Source: Arthrobacter sp. OV608 (GTDB lineage Bacteria; Actinomycetota; Actinomycetes; Actinomycetales; Micrococcaceae). From it: a stretch of DNA of 64,000 nt. The stretch is taken from contig FOEZ01000006.1 of the NCBI GenBank assembly GCA_900110595.1, positions 1-64,000 of the forward strand. Direction: 5' to 3'. The notes under the pieces are model-generated. The model made no database searches. It saw only the letters and a program-made list of their open reading frames with translations, and was not told the origin of the DNA. Made by a program: the position numbers and the translations under genes. This document shows positions 43,284-51,322 of the stretch, piece by piece; within the stretch, counting starts at the first letter, position 1, and every line of letters starts with the position of its first letter.

Positions 43284-43787
43284 ATGACAACGAAGTCAGT
43301 TGCAATCGCCCCCAAAAGCACTGTCCGAGTAGCACCCTCAGTGTTGGCGGGCATCGGAGCCTTTGCTGCTGTGGGCGCCTACGTCCTGGTCGCCTCGATC
43401 GACCTCGGCCTCTGGACTTCCCTGGGCCCGGGCGCCGGTCTGTTCCCCTTCGCCATGGGCGCCGTCCTGGTGGCCATGTCTGTTGTCTGGCTGATCCAGG
43501 AACTCCGTAAGCCCAGCCAAACGGCAGAAGGTGTTGACCGCGGGCTGGTCCTCGCCGTCGTCCTGAGCCTGGTGGTCCTCGCGGCAGTCCTGGACCTGAT
43601 CGGCTTCCAGCTGGGCATGTTCCTGTTCCTCATGTACCACCTGAAGCTGCGCGGCCGCAGGGGCTGGCCCTCCTCGCTGATCACCGCGCTGGCCGGCAGC
43701 GTCGGCGCGTTCTACGCCTTCAACTACGGCCTGAACGTGTCCCTGCCCGTCTCGGCCTTCCCCCTGCTGAACACGATCGGACTCTGA
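43284..43787 (+). CDS. tctB: Tripartite tricarboxylate transporter small membrane subunit (TctB)
   Basis: 167 aa from ATG at 43284 (GAGAAGGAACCC upstream). Four membrane helices: VLAGIGAFAAVGAYVLVA, GAGLFPFAMGAVLVAMSVVW, LVLAVVLSLVVLAAVLDLIGFQLGMFLF, and ALAGSVGAFYAFNYG. The GPGAGLFPF phrase is typical of TctB. In the TTT family it pairs with TctA in the membrane and TctC outside. First gene of the operon; the next gene starts 2 bases after its stop. Confidence 0.85.
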   Translation: MTTKSVAIAPKSTVRVAPSVLAGIGAFAAVGAYVLVASIDLGLWTSLGPGAGLFPFAMGAVLVAMSVVWLIQELRKPSQTAEGVDRGLVLAVVLSLVVLAAVLDLIGFQLGMFLFLMYHLKLRGRRGWPSSLITALAGSVGAFYAFNYGLNVSLPVSAFPLLNTIGL

Positions 43788-43789
43788 AC

Positions 43790-45292
43790 GTGGATACCCT
43801 CAACGAACTTATGGGCGGCTTCGCGGCCGCCATGACCTGGCAAAACCTGCTTTTTGCCTTCCTTGGCTGCCTGCTGGGCACCATCATCGGCGTGCTGCCC
43901 GGCATCGGCCCCGTTGCCGGCGTTGCGCTGCTCATTCCCCTCACGCTGAACCTGGACGCGACCGGCGCGATCATCATGCTCTGCGCCATCTTCTACGGCA
44001 CCGCTTACGGAGGAACCATCACCAGCGTGCTGCTGAACACCCCTGGCGAAGCCGCCTCGGCCATCACCACCATCGACGGCTACGCCATGACCAAGATCGG
44101 CAAGGCCGGCGCCGCCCTGACCATTGCCGCCGTAGGGTCCTTCGTGGGCGGAACTGTTGCCACCATCGGCCTGGTGGCGGCCGCCAAGCCGCTCGGTGAA
44201 CTGGGCCTGCTGGTGGGACCGCCGGAATTCTTTGCACTGATGGTGGTGGGCATCTCCCTGCTCGTCGCACTTGCCGGCAAATCCATGGTCAAGGCCGTCA
44301 TCTCCGGCGCCCTGGGCCTGCTGATCGCCATGGTGGGCATCGACCCCGTTGCCGGGGCCCCGCGGTTCACCTTCGGCATGGACCGGCTCCTGGATGGCGT
44401 GAGCTTTGTTGCCGTGATTGTGGGTGTCTTTGGCCTTTCGGAGCTCCTTTCCTACCGCAAGGACACGGCCACCCCCATAGTGCACGCACCGAACCTGCGG
44501 TCCCTGCTTCCCACCCGCGGGGAATGGCGCCGGAGCGCCCCGGCCATGGCGCGCGGCACCGGCATCGGTTTCGGCCTGGGACTCATCCCGGGCATGACCG
44601 GTTCAGTGTCCTCGCTGCTGGCCTACGGTGCGGAAAAGAAGTTCTCCCGCCACCGCAATGAGCTGGGCAAGGGCGCCATTGAAGGTGTTGCCGGCCCGGA
44701 GACAGCCAACAACTCCCACGCCAACGCGGCCCTTATCCCGCTGTTCACCCTCGGCATCCCCGCATCACCCACCATCGCGGTGCTGATGGGCGCCTTCCTC
44801 CAGCAGGGCCTCACCCCGGGTCCCACCCTCTTCACCGAACACTCCGAGATCGCCTGGGCCATCATCGCCAGCCTCTTCATCGGAAACCTGCTCCTCCTGC
44901 TGCTGAACGTTCCGCTGGTGGGCCTGTGGACCTCCATCCTCCGCGTCCCGTCGTCGATCCTCACCGCACTGATCCTGCTGTTTATGGTGATCGGCGCCTA
45001 CACCATCAACTTCAGCGTTTTCGATGTCTTCGTGATGATCGGGTTTGGCCTGCTGGGCCTCGCCCTCCGGCACCTGGACATCCCGCTGGCACCCATGGTG
45101 CTGACCCTGGTGCTCGGGCCGCTCATGGAACGTTCCCTGCGCGAATCCCTTGAAATTTCCCAGGGCGACTTCAGCATCTTCACCAGCCGCCCCATCTCCG
45201 CAGTCCTGATCGGCCTGGGCCTGCTGATCGTCTTCAGCCCGCTGCTCAAGCTGCGCAAGCCGAAGGCACTGAACGAAGACCCCGAAACCTAG
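43790..45292 (+). CDS. tctA: Tripartite tricarboxylate transporter large membrane subunit (TctA)
   Basis: 500 aa, GTG start. About 12 helices with the TctA motif GVLPGIGPVAGVALLIPLTL, the repeat partner LGLIPGMTGSVSSLLAYGAEKKFSR, and YGTAYGGTITSVLLNTPGEAAS. It forms the channel-like part of the transporter. The duplicated Gly-Pro-Gly-rich hairpins mark the two halves of the protein. Citrate is the classic substrate; here an aromatic-pathway acid or tricarboxylate is more likely from the neighbouring enzymes. Confidence 0.9.
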   Translation: MDTLNELMGGFAAAMTWQNLLFAFLGCLLGTIIGVLPGIGPVAGVALLIPLTLNLDATGAIIMLCAIFYGTAYGGTITSVLLNTPGEAASAITTIDGYAMTKIGKAGAALTIAAVGSFVGGTVATIGLVAAAKPLGELGLLVGPPEFFALMVVGISLLVALAGKSMVKAVISGALGLLIAMVGIDPVAGAPRFTFGMDRLLDGVSFVAVIVGVFGLSELLSYRKDTATPIVHAPNLRSLLPTRGEWRRSAPAMARGTGIGFGLGLIPGMTGSVSSLLAYGAEKKFSRHRNELGKGAIEGVAGPETANNSHANAALIPLFTLGIPASPTIAVLMGAFLQQGLTPGPTLFTEHSEIAWAIIASLFIGNLLLLLLNVPLVGLWTSILRVPSSILTALILLFMVIGAYTINFSVFDVFVMIGFGLLGLALRHLDIPLAPMVLTLVLGPLMERSLRESLEISQGDFSIFTSRPISAVLIGLGLLIVFSPLLKLRKPKALNEDPET

Positions 45293-45351
45293 ACCCAAAC
45301 CAGTACACCGCCCAAGCACAACCCGAAGCACACCTTCAAAGGAGAAGAACC

Positions 45352-46356
45352 ATGAAAACCCGTGCACGCATCGCAGCCGCCCTGGCCGCCGCATCCCTGA
45401 TCGCCCTGACCGGCTGCGGCGCCAACGCCGGAGCCACCAACGCCCCGGCCGGCGACTTCCCCAAAAAGGGCAAAACAATCGACCTCGTCGTCGCCTTCTC
45501 CTCCGGGGGTGCCGTGGACACCGCTGCGCGGCTGATCCAGCCCATCCTGGAAAAGGAACTGGGCACCAACGTGGAGGTCATCAACAAGCCAGGCGCCGGC
45601 GGACAGATCGGCTATACGCAGCTGACCAGTGCCAAGCCTGACGGATACACCATCGGCGCCACCGGCTCACCGTCCGTCGTCGTCTCACCCCTGGATCCCG
45701 CCCGCGGCGCCAAATACACCCGCGACAGCTTCCAGCCACTGGGCCGCCAGGTCATCGACCCCACCGTGATCGCAGTGCAGCCGGACAGCCCCTACAAAAC
45801 GCTGAAGGAACTCCTGGACGCAGCCAAGGCCAGCCCCAAGTCCCTGACCGCCAGCACCACCGGGCTCCAGACCGGCGAACACTTCGCCCTGGCGCAGATC
45901 CAGGAGAACACCAGCTCCGAATTCGCTCCGGTCCACTTCTCCGAAGGTGCATCCCAGGCCACCACCGCTTTCCTTGGCAAGCATGTGGACGTCCTGGTGG
46001 CCAACGTCAGTGACGTCACCGACCTGACCAAGCAGGGCAAGGCCCGCGTCCTGGGCGTCATGACGTCAGAGCGGGCACCCTCGCTGCCGGACGTTCCGAC
46101 GTTCAAGGAAGCGGGCTACGACCTCGAAGCCGGCACGGTCCGCGGCTACTCCGCCCCCGCCGGCCTGCCGGACGACGTGGCCAAGAAGCTCGAAGCCGCC
46201 ATCAAGACGGCCATCGAAGACCCCACGGTCAAGGAAAAGATGAGCGCCCTCGGCCTGCAGACCAGCTACCTCTCCGGCGAGGACTACAAGCAGTTCTGGG
46301 CCGGACAGGAAGAGGACTTCAAGAAGGTCCTGCCGCTGGTCCAGAAGACCAACTGA
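45352..46356 (+). CDS. tctC: Tripartite tricarboxylate transporter substrate-binding protein (TctC/Bug)
   Basis: 334 aa with lipobox LTGC at about residue 20, so anchored outside the cell. Mature domain has the Bug fold: IDLVVAFSSGGAVDTAARLIQPILEKELG, VEVINKPGAGGQIGYTQL and VHFSEGASQATTAFLGKHVDVLVANVSDV. Family members bind carboxylated ligands through two water-bridged carbonyls in the NKPGAGG loop. AGGAGAAGAACC precedes the ATG. Together with TctA and TctB it completes one uptake system; the second (TRAP-like) system follows later in the same operon. Confidence 0.9.
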   Translation: MKTRARIAAALAAASLIALTGCGANAGATNAPAGDFPKKGKTIDLVVAFSSGGAVDTAARLIQPILEKELGTNVEVINKPGAGGQIGYTQLTSAKPDGYTIGATGSPSVVVSPLDPARGAKYTRDSFQPLGRQVIDPTVIAVQPDSPYKTLKELLDAAKASPKSLTASTTGLQTGEHFALAQIQENTSSEFAPVHFSEGASQATTAFLGKHVDVLVANVSDVTDLTKQGKARVLGVMTSERAPSLPDVPTFKEAGYDLEAGTVRGYSAPAGLPDDVAKKLEAAIKTAIEDPTVKEKMSALGLQTSYLSGEDYKQFWAGQEEDFKKVLPLVQKTN

Positions 46357-46391
46357 CCCTGCCGCAAACCCACCGGACGGAAGAAACCCTC

Positions 46392-47021
46392 ATGACAACC
46401 CCAGCAATCGACACCATCGATGCCGACTTCCCCCGCCCCGACAGGGACGTGGTGGAGCGCCTCGCCAAGCTGCCCGCCGCCAACATCGGCGATGCGATGG
46501 ACCGGCTCGGCGTGGCGGACTCCGCCATCCAGGCCATCTGGCCCGGCGCCCTTCTCGCCGGCCCCGCCTTCACGGTGTGGACGAGGCCCGGCGACAACCA
46601 GGGCATCCACAAGGCCCTGGAACAGGCCCGGCCGGGGGACGTCATTGTGGTGGCCGGCGGCGGCGACGCCTCCCGCGCGCTGCTTGGCGAGCTCATCGGC
46701 GAACGCGCCATCAACCTTGGCATCGCCGGCTTCGCACTGGACGGAGCAGCGCGCGACGCCGAAGCGCTGGGTGAGATCGGCATGCCCGTCTTCGCCCGGG
46801 CTACTTCCCCCGCCGGCCCTTACAAGAACGGTCCCTTCCGCCTGGGGACAGCGCTCGCCTTCGGCGGCGTCCCCGTCCTGCCCGGCGATGTGATCATCGG
46901 CGACTCCGACGGTGTGGTGGTGGTGCCCCGCGATCAGGCAGCCGCCGTGGCCGAGGCTGCCGAAGCAGTCTTCGCAGACGAAACGAACCGCAGGCAAGCC
47001 ATCGTGGCAGCCCGCGCCTGA
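46392..47021 (+). CDS. RraA-like aldolase (HMG/CHA aldolase or oxaloacetate decarboxylase type)
   Basis: 209 aa. RraA fold with IGDAMDRLGVAD and the catalytic face GGDASRALLGELI (Gly-Asp/Arg metal-phosphate-like site), GIAGFALDGAARDAE (DGxxRD motif that binds Mg and substrate) and the C-terminal GDSDGVVVVP. The DGxxRD motif defines active 4-hydroxy-4-methyl-2-oxoglutarate / 4-carboxy-4-hydroxy-2-oxoadipate aldolases, while true RraA lacks it. It probably splits a hydroxy-keto acid to pyruvate or oxaloacetate, the end step of many aromatic-acid routes. Confidence 0.85.
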   Translation: MTTPAIDTIDADFPRPDRDVVERLAKLPAANIGDAMDRLGVADSAIQAIWPGALLAGPAFTVWTRPGDNQGIHKALEQARPGDVIVVAGGGDASRALLGELIGERAINLGIAGFALDGAARDAEALGEIGMPVFARATSPAGPYKNGPFRLGTALAFGGVPVLPGDVIIGDSDGVVVVPRDQAAAVAEAAEAVFADETNRRQAIVAARA

Positions 47022-47043
47022 AGCAAGAAAGACAGAGAAAACC

Positions 47044-47823
47044 ATGAGAGCGGTAACCGTCATTGGCCTCGGCGAAGCCGGCGCCACCTACGCCGCGGCG
47101 CTCCACGCCGCGGGCCACAAGGTCACCGGGTTTGACCCGGTTGCGCCCACCAGCCCCGCCGGCGTCACCCGCGCAGCAACCGCCGCGCAAGCCTGCGCCG
47201 GAGCGGACATCGTCCTCGTTATGACAGGAGCCGCTGCTGCACGCGGCGTCGCCCAGGAGTGCCTTCCGGTCCTGGAAGCCGGCAGCTGCTACGCGGACTT
47301 CACCTCGTCCTCGCCCGGAGTGATGCGCGAGCTGGGCCAGCTGCCCGGCAAAGCCGACTTCGCCGACGTCGCCATCCTTGGACCCGTCGCCGCGCTGGGG
47401 GAGAAGACGCCCCTGATGGTCAGCGGCCCCGGAGCCCAGGCGGTGGCTGACCTGCTGGCTCCGCTGGGCGCCGACGTCGAAATTGCAGCGGGAGAACCAG
47501 GTGCGGCCATGGCCCACAAACTCCTGCGCAGCGTCCTGATGAAAGGCCTGGCTTCCGTGGTGGTCGAGGCCGTAACCGCCGGCAAGGCAGCCGGACTCGA
47601 AGAATGGATCCGGGCCCAGATCGCCAGCCAGCTCGCAGGTGACGGCCAAGCAGTGATCGACAGGTTCCTGGCCGGCACAGCAAAGCACGCCGTCCGGCGC
47701 TCCAAGGAAATGCAGGACACGGCCAGGTACCTCGCCGATCTTGGAGTTCCCGCCGAGATGACGAGCGCCTCCGCTGCCGCCCTGCAGCGCATGGCACTGG
47801 AAACTGAGCCGGCCTTGCGCTGA
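47044..47823 (+). CDS. 6-phosphogluconate/3-hydroxyisobutyrate dehydrogenase-like protein (DUF1932 C-terminus)
   Basis: 259 aa from ATG at 47044. N-terminal NAD(P)-binding VTVIGLGEAGATYAAALHAAG, then ADIVLVMTGAAA and the substrate loop CYADFTSSSPGVM. The catalytic-Lys helix is GAAMAHKLLRSVLMKGLASV, and the C-terminal helical domain resembles DUF1932. The family oxidises or reduces beta-hydroxy acids; in Tct/RraA loci it likely handles a hydroxy-acid intermediate. It follows the aldolase by 22 bases. Confidence 0.8.
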   Translation: MRAVTVIGLGEAGATYAAALHAAGHKVTGFDPVAPTSPAGVTRAATAAQACAGADIVLVMTGAAAARGVAQECLPVLEAGSCYADFTSSSPGVMRELGQLPGKADFADVAILGPVAALGEKTPLMVSGPGAQAVADLLAPLGADVEIAAGEPGAAMAHKLLRSVLMKGLASVVVEAVTAGKAAGLEEWIRAQIASQLAGDGQAVIDRFLAGTAKHAVRRSKEMQDTARYLADLGVPAEMTSASAAALQRMALETEPALR

Positions 47824-47902
47824 CCGCTGTGTCCGGCAGAATCAAGAACGGGCAATACGTGACTCACCACCTAACCGGCATCCCGCCGTCAGGAGCAGCA
47901 AC

Positions 47903-49240
47903 ATGATCGGCATCTGGGCACTCGGCGCCTACCTTGCCGTCATCCTGTTATGGACCACAGTGCTCAAGCGCAGCGTGGGGGAGGCCATGATCCTGGGCTT
48001 CCTGGCCGTGCTTCCGTTCACCGGGGCAGCGGCGGTGCGGATCGGCTGGGACGCGCTCTACTCGGCCATCACCGATGAGATCGTCTACGCCACCATGGCC
48101 TTCGTCTTTATGGGCTACCTGCTGGACAAAACCGGTGTGCTGGACAAGCTCATCGATCTCCTGAACTCCCTGATCGGCGGGCTTAAAGGCGGACCGGCCT
48201 GGGTGTCCACAGTGGCCTCAGCCGGCCTGGGCGGGGTGGTCCACAACCAGGCCGCCATTGCCGCCACCGTGGGATCGGTAACCATCCCCTGGATGGAAAA
48301 GTCACGGCTGGACAAGCCCTCGGCGGCCACGCTGGTGGCCGGCAACGCCGGGATGGGAATCACCTTTCCGTTCAGCGCCTCGATGTTCGTGCTGGTGGGG
48401 TCCGCCACCGCGGGTCCCCTCCTGGACATCAACGCGCTGGTCCTGCCCTTGCTGTTCGGCGGCCTGTGGTGCTTCCTGCACCGGCTGATCGTCACCTGGC
48501 TGCTGATCCGCAAGAGCGGGATGGCTCCGCTTGATGCAGCCCACCGGCTGCCGGTCCGGGACGCATTTGGCCGTGGCTGGGCCACCCTGCTGCTGTTCGT
48601 TGTGGTGGCCATCCCGCTGGTCATCACATCCGGGGCCATCGCGGAGGGGCTCTCGGACTGGACCGGGGGAGACGTCACCAAGTCCGTGAGCGTCATCGTC
48701 TGGATCCCCGTGGTCCTGATCATCACGGGCTTCCTGCTGGGCCGGAAGAAACTTCCCACGGACGGGCGGGCGTGGTGGGCGTTGCTGCAGAACTCGGCCC
48801 CGCGCTTCGGAATCGTGGGCGTCACCGTGGTGTTCGCCTTCGCCGGGGCCAACGCCCTGGCCGCCACCGGCCTGCCACAGCAAATGACAACGCTCCTCAA
48901 CGGAATGAACCTGCCGCTTTGGATCCTGGCCATCCTGATCGGGCTGATTGTCATCGCCGTCGCCGCACCACTGTCCGCCACCGCCACCATGGCTGCTGTG
49001 GGGACAGTCGGCGTCGCCGCCCTGGTGGCAGCCGGGGTGCCGGCAACCACGGCAGCCGTGGCCGTCCTGGTCTTCTCCTCCTGCGAGGCGGCGGTTCCGC
49101 CCGGCGGTGCCCCGCTGTACGTGGCGTGCGGCATCGCGGACGTGGATCCGATCACGACGTTCCTCCGGCTGCTCACCCACTATGCGCTGCCGCTACTCGG
49201 CATCGGGGTCCTGATCATCCTCGGCGTCCTGCCCATCTAA
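47903..49240 (+). CDS. TRAP transporter large permease-like protein (DctM-type)
   Basis: 445 aa with about 12 membrane helices. The ion-transporter fold shows VGEAMILGFLAVLPFTG and the GLGGVVHNQAAIAATVGSVTIPWM loop with GVP-type turn VAAGVPATTAAVAVLVFSSCEAAVPPGGAP near the end. It resembles TRAP DctM subunits and related IT-superfamily carriers. It brings a second transport system into an operon that already has TctABC, so it may import a different compound or export a product. No separate DctP binding protein is present. Confidence 0.75.
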   Translation: MIGIWALGAYLAVILLWTTVLKRSVGEAMILGFLAVLPFTGAAAVRIGWDALYSAITDEIVYATMAFVFMGYLLDKTGVLDKLIDLLNSLIGGLKGGPAWVSTVASAGLGGVVHNQAAIAATVGSVTIPWMEKSRLDKPSAATLVAGNAGMGITFPFSASMFVLVGSATAGPLLDINALVLPLLFGGLWCFLHRLIVTWLLIRKSGMAPLDAAHRLPVRDAFGRGWATLLLFVVVAIPLVITSGAIAEGLSDWTGGDVTKSVSVIVWIPVVLIITGFLLGRKKLPTDGRAWWALLQNSAPRFGIVGVTVVFAFAGANALAATGLPQQMTTLLNGMNLPLWILAILIGLIVIAVAAPLSATATMAAVGTVGVAALVAAGVPATTAAVAVLVFSSCEAAVPPGGAPLYVACGIADVDPITTFLRLLTHYALPLLGIGVLIILGVLPI

Positions 49241-49251
49241 AGGAAGTCACC

Positions 49252-49506
49252 ATGCACACCATCCGACGGGCCATCGAAGTCCTCTTCGTGCTGACCCTCG
49301 CAGCGCTCCTTGTTGGCGGCGTCGTGTTCGTGGCCGGGCAGGCCATTGCCCTGGTGGCCGGCCAAGGTGACTGGCTCACCCTGCTCAACGAGACCATCAA
49401 GGCGCCCATGTGCATCGCTGCCTCCGTCTGCGCCGTCGCCGGCTTCCTGCTCAGCTACAAACGCCGGCAGAACCAGGAGCAGCCGCAGGAAGCAGGGGCG
49501 CGGTGA
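49252..49506 (+). CDS. Small membrane protein, possible TRAP small subunit
   Basis: 84 aa with two membrane segments (EVLFVLTLAALLVGGVVFVAG; APMCIAASVCAVAGFLLSY) and a charged, Gln/Glu-rich C-terminal tail (KRRQNQEQPQEAGAR). It starts 11 bases after the large permease and overlaps the next gene (GTGA). Normal TRAP small subunits (DctQ) have four helices in about 160 aa, so this is only half that size; a reduced partner for the permease is the likely role. Confidence 0.7.
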   Translation: MHTIRRAIEVLFVLTLAALLVGGVVFVAGQAIALVAGQGDWLTLLNETIKAPMCIAASVCAVAGFLLSYKRRQNQEQPQEAGAR

Positions 49507-50486
49507 GCTCCGGGGACGGAACCTACCCGACGTTCGCCGGGCTGCTGAAGCGGGAGGGCGCTCTGGCCGGGACCTCCTGGGGCCTGTTTCCGGACGCAAC
49601 CCGAGGGACGCCGTCGTTCATTAATTCCCGGGCCGTGCTGGAGGCGCGAAGCTGCATCCGCACCGGCACAACCTTTGGCCTGGACTATCCGGCCGATGCG
49701 TTCAACCCCGGCATGTCCCTCAAGCGCGGCGCTCCCCGGCACACCATCTACTCCTCGCACCCGGCCCACCGGGACGACTTCCTGGACGGGTACTACCTGC
49801 AGGGATCCAGCCAGATCGACGGGCTGCGGCACCGCCGGGCAGACGACGTGGGCTTCTACAACGGCACACCCGATGACCTTGTCCGTGAGGGTACCCCCGA
49901 TCTTGGCGTCCAGGAATGGGCGGACAACCCGATCGTGGGCAGGGGAGTGCTTGTTGACCTCGTCGGTTACCGCGCCGGGCACGGCGATCCGATTGACCAC
50001 GCCGCAGGTGAGCCCCTGGGCCTGGAGCTGATCCAGGCAGCGCTGGACGCCCAGTCCGTGACCCTCCGGCAGGGCGACATCCTGATGCTGCATACCGGCT
50101 GGTGCGAGTGGTTCCTGGCCCTGGCGCCGGAGGACAAACAGCGTATGCGGGAGAACAGGCAGGCCACCGGCGTTGCCCAGTCCGAGGACTTCGTCGCCTG
50201 GGCATGGGACCACAAGCTGGCGCTCCTCGCGGCGGACAACTTCGCCTTCGAATGCCTGCCAGCATTGGCTTCCAGCCCCTACCGCGACTCCGCCCCAAAC
50301 GATCACGGGATGATGCACCAGCAGCTCCTCGCCAAGCTGGGCATGCCGCTGGGTGAACTGTGGCGGCTCGGGCCCCTCGCCCGCCACATGCGGGGCATCA
50401 GCCAGTGGGACGCCTTCGTTACTATCAAACCGCTGAACATCACCGGCGGGACCGGATCACCAGCGAACGCCACCGCGTTGCTGTGA
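49503..50486 (+). CDS. Cyclase-family hydrolase with altered metal motif
   Basis: 327 aa, GTG start overlapping the previous stop. The fold is that of the Pfam cyclase/kynurenine formamidase/isatin hydrolase family: DILMLHTGWCEWF, RGVLVDLVGYR and AADNFAFECLPA. The family metal motif HxGTHxDxPxH here reads QGSSQIDGLRH at residues 100-110: the first two His are Gln, while Asp106 and His110 stay. Long family members of this kind exist, so it is probably still a hydrolase of lactone or amide bonds, but with a different metal site. It ends the operon. Confidence 0.75.
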   Translation: MSSGDGTYPTFAGLLKREGALAGTSWGLFPDATRGTPSFINSRAVLEARSCIRTGTTFGLDYPADAFNPGMSLKRGAPRHTIYSSHPAHRDDFLDGYYLQGSSQIDGLRHRRADDVGFYNGTPDDLVREGTPDLGVQEWADNPIVGRGVLVDLVGYRAGHGDPIDHAAGEPLGLELIQAALDAQSVTLRQGDILMLHTGWCEWFLALAPEDKQRMRENRQATGVAQSEDFVAWAWDHKLALLAADNFAFECLPALASSPYRDSAPNDHGMMHQQLLAKLGMPLGELWRLGPLARHMRGISQWDAFVTIKPLNITGGTGSPANATALL

Positions 50487-50513
50487 CCCCTGCCGGGTCA
50501 GTTGGCTGTGCCC

Positions 50514-51140
50514 CTACCGGTCCCCGTCAGGAGCAAGGAACTTCATCATTGTCTCCATCAGGTGCAGTGTCTTCCGGCCGGGGTCCAGGAGGGACTGGAT
50601 CCGGAGGCCGTCCATCATTGCCATGACCATGGTGACCTTGTCGTCTGCGCTGAGCTCCCCGCTGTCCTGGGAGGTGGCAAGCCGGGTGCTGGTGAAGTGG
50701 TCCCGCATCTTCTCGCGGCGCTCGATGAAGAAGTCGTGGGCGGGGTGGCTGGGATTTGTTGCCGCGATGGTGATGGCAAGCCAGTTCCGCTGCTGGTCCG
50801 GGTGGGCGAACTCGTCCCGAAGGATGGTGGACAACACCTGTTCCCTGGGCACTTTCGATTCGATGATGCGGCGGGCCAGTTCCGAATCGTCGGCATCGCG
50901 CTGGGCGAGGGCGGCCAGGAGAAGCTCATCCTTCGTCGCGAAATGGCGGAGCAATGCCGCGTGGGTCACGTTCGCCCGGGCCGCGATATCCCTCAGGGAT
51001 GCCCGTTCATAGCCGTGCTCGGCGAAGCTTGCTGACGCTGCCCTGACAATCTCCGCCCGGCGGGCGGGAGTTGTTGCATACGGGCCGCGTCGCCTGGTGC
51101 CGGCCTTTTTTCCGGTCTCTTGCCCGGCAGTGGTGGTCAC
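50514..51140 (-). CDS. TetR family transcriptional regulator
   Basis: 208 aa. N-terminal TetR helix-turn-helix: RRAEIVRAASASFAEHGYERASLRDIAARANVTHAALLRHFATKDELL, with the usual YxxFxxKxxL variation as LLRHFATKDELLL. The C-terminal domain is a BetI/AcrR-like ligand-binding bundle. It is divergent from the MFS/GH78/GH1/SDR operon, with two palindromes (GTAACCAC-GTGGTTAC) between, and most likely represses that operon and itself until a glycoside or aglycone is present. It is convergent to the cyclase gene. Confidence 0.9.
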   Translation of the reverse strand: MTTTAGQETGKKAGTRRRGPYATTPARRAEIVRAASASFAEHGYERASLRDIAARANVTHAALLRHFATKDELLLAALAQRDADDSELARRIIESKVPREQVLSTILRDEFAHPDQQRNWLAITIAATNPSHPAHDFFIERREKMRDHFTSTRLATSQDSGELSADDKVTMVMAMMDGLRIQSLLDPGRKTLHLMETMMKFLAPDGDR

Positions 51141-51194
51141 GGAAATCGTCTCTTTTCTGTGGCCGGGCTTTTCTTCCCGGGGGTATTGCCAATT

Positions 51195-51242
51195 GTAACC
51201 ACTCTGGCTACTATTTCTCGAAGAGTAACCACGGTGGTTACT
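51195..51242. promoter_or_regulatory. Two TetR operators
   Basis: AGTAACCACGGTGGTTACT (51224-51242) is a perfect 9-bp-arm palindrome with a one-base centre. A weaker copy, GTAACCACTCTGGCTAC (51195-51211), lies 30 bp upstream centre to centre, about three helical turns. The pair stands in the spacer between the TetR gene and the MFS operon. Confidence 0.8.
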
Positions 51243-51322
51243 ATTTACTTGGCTTTCGACACAACTGTCGTCCGTCGTCTGCGGTGCTGCGGGCGGGGAG
51301 CCATCCGATTAAGGAGTCATAG

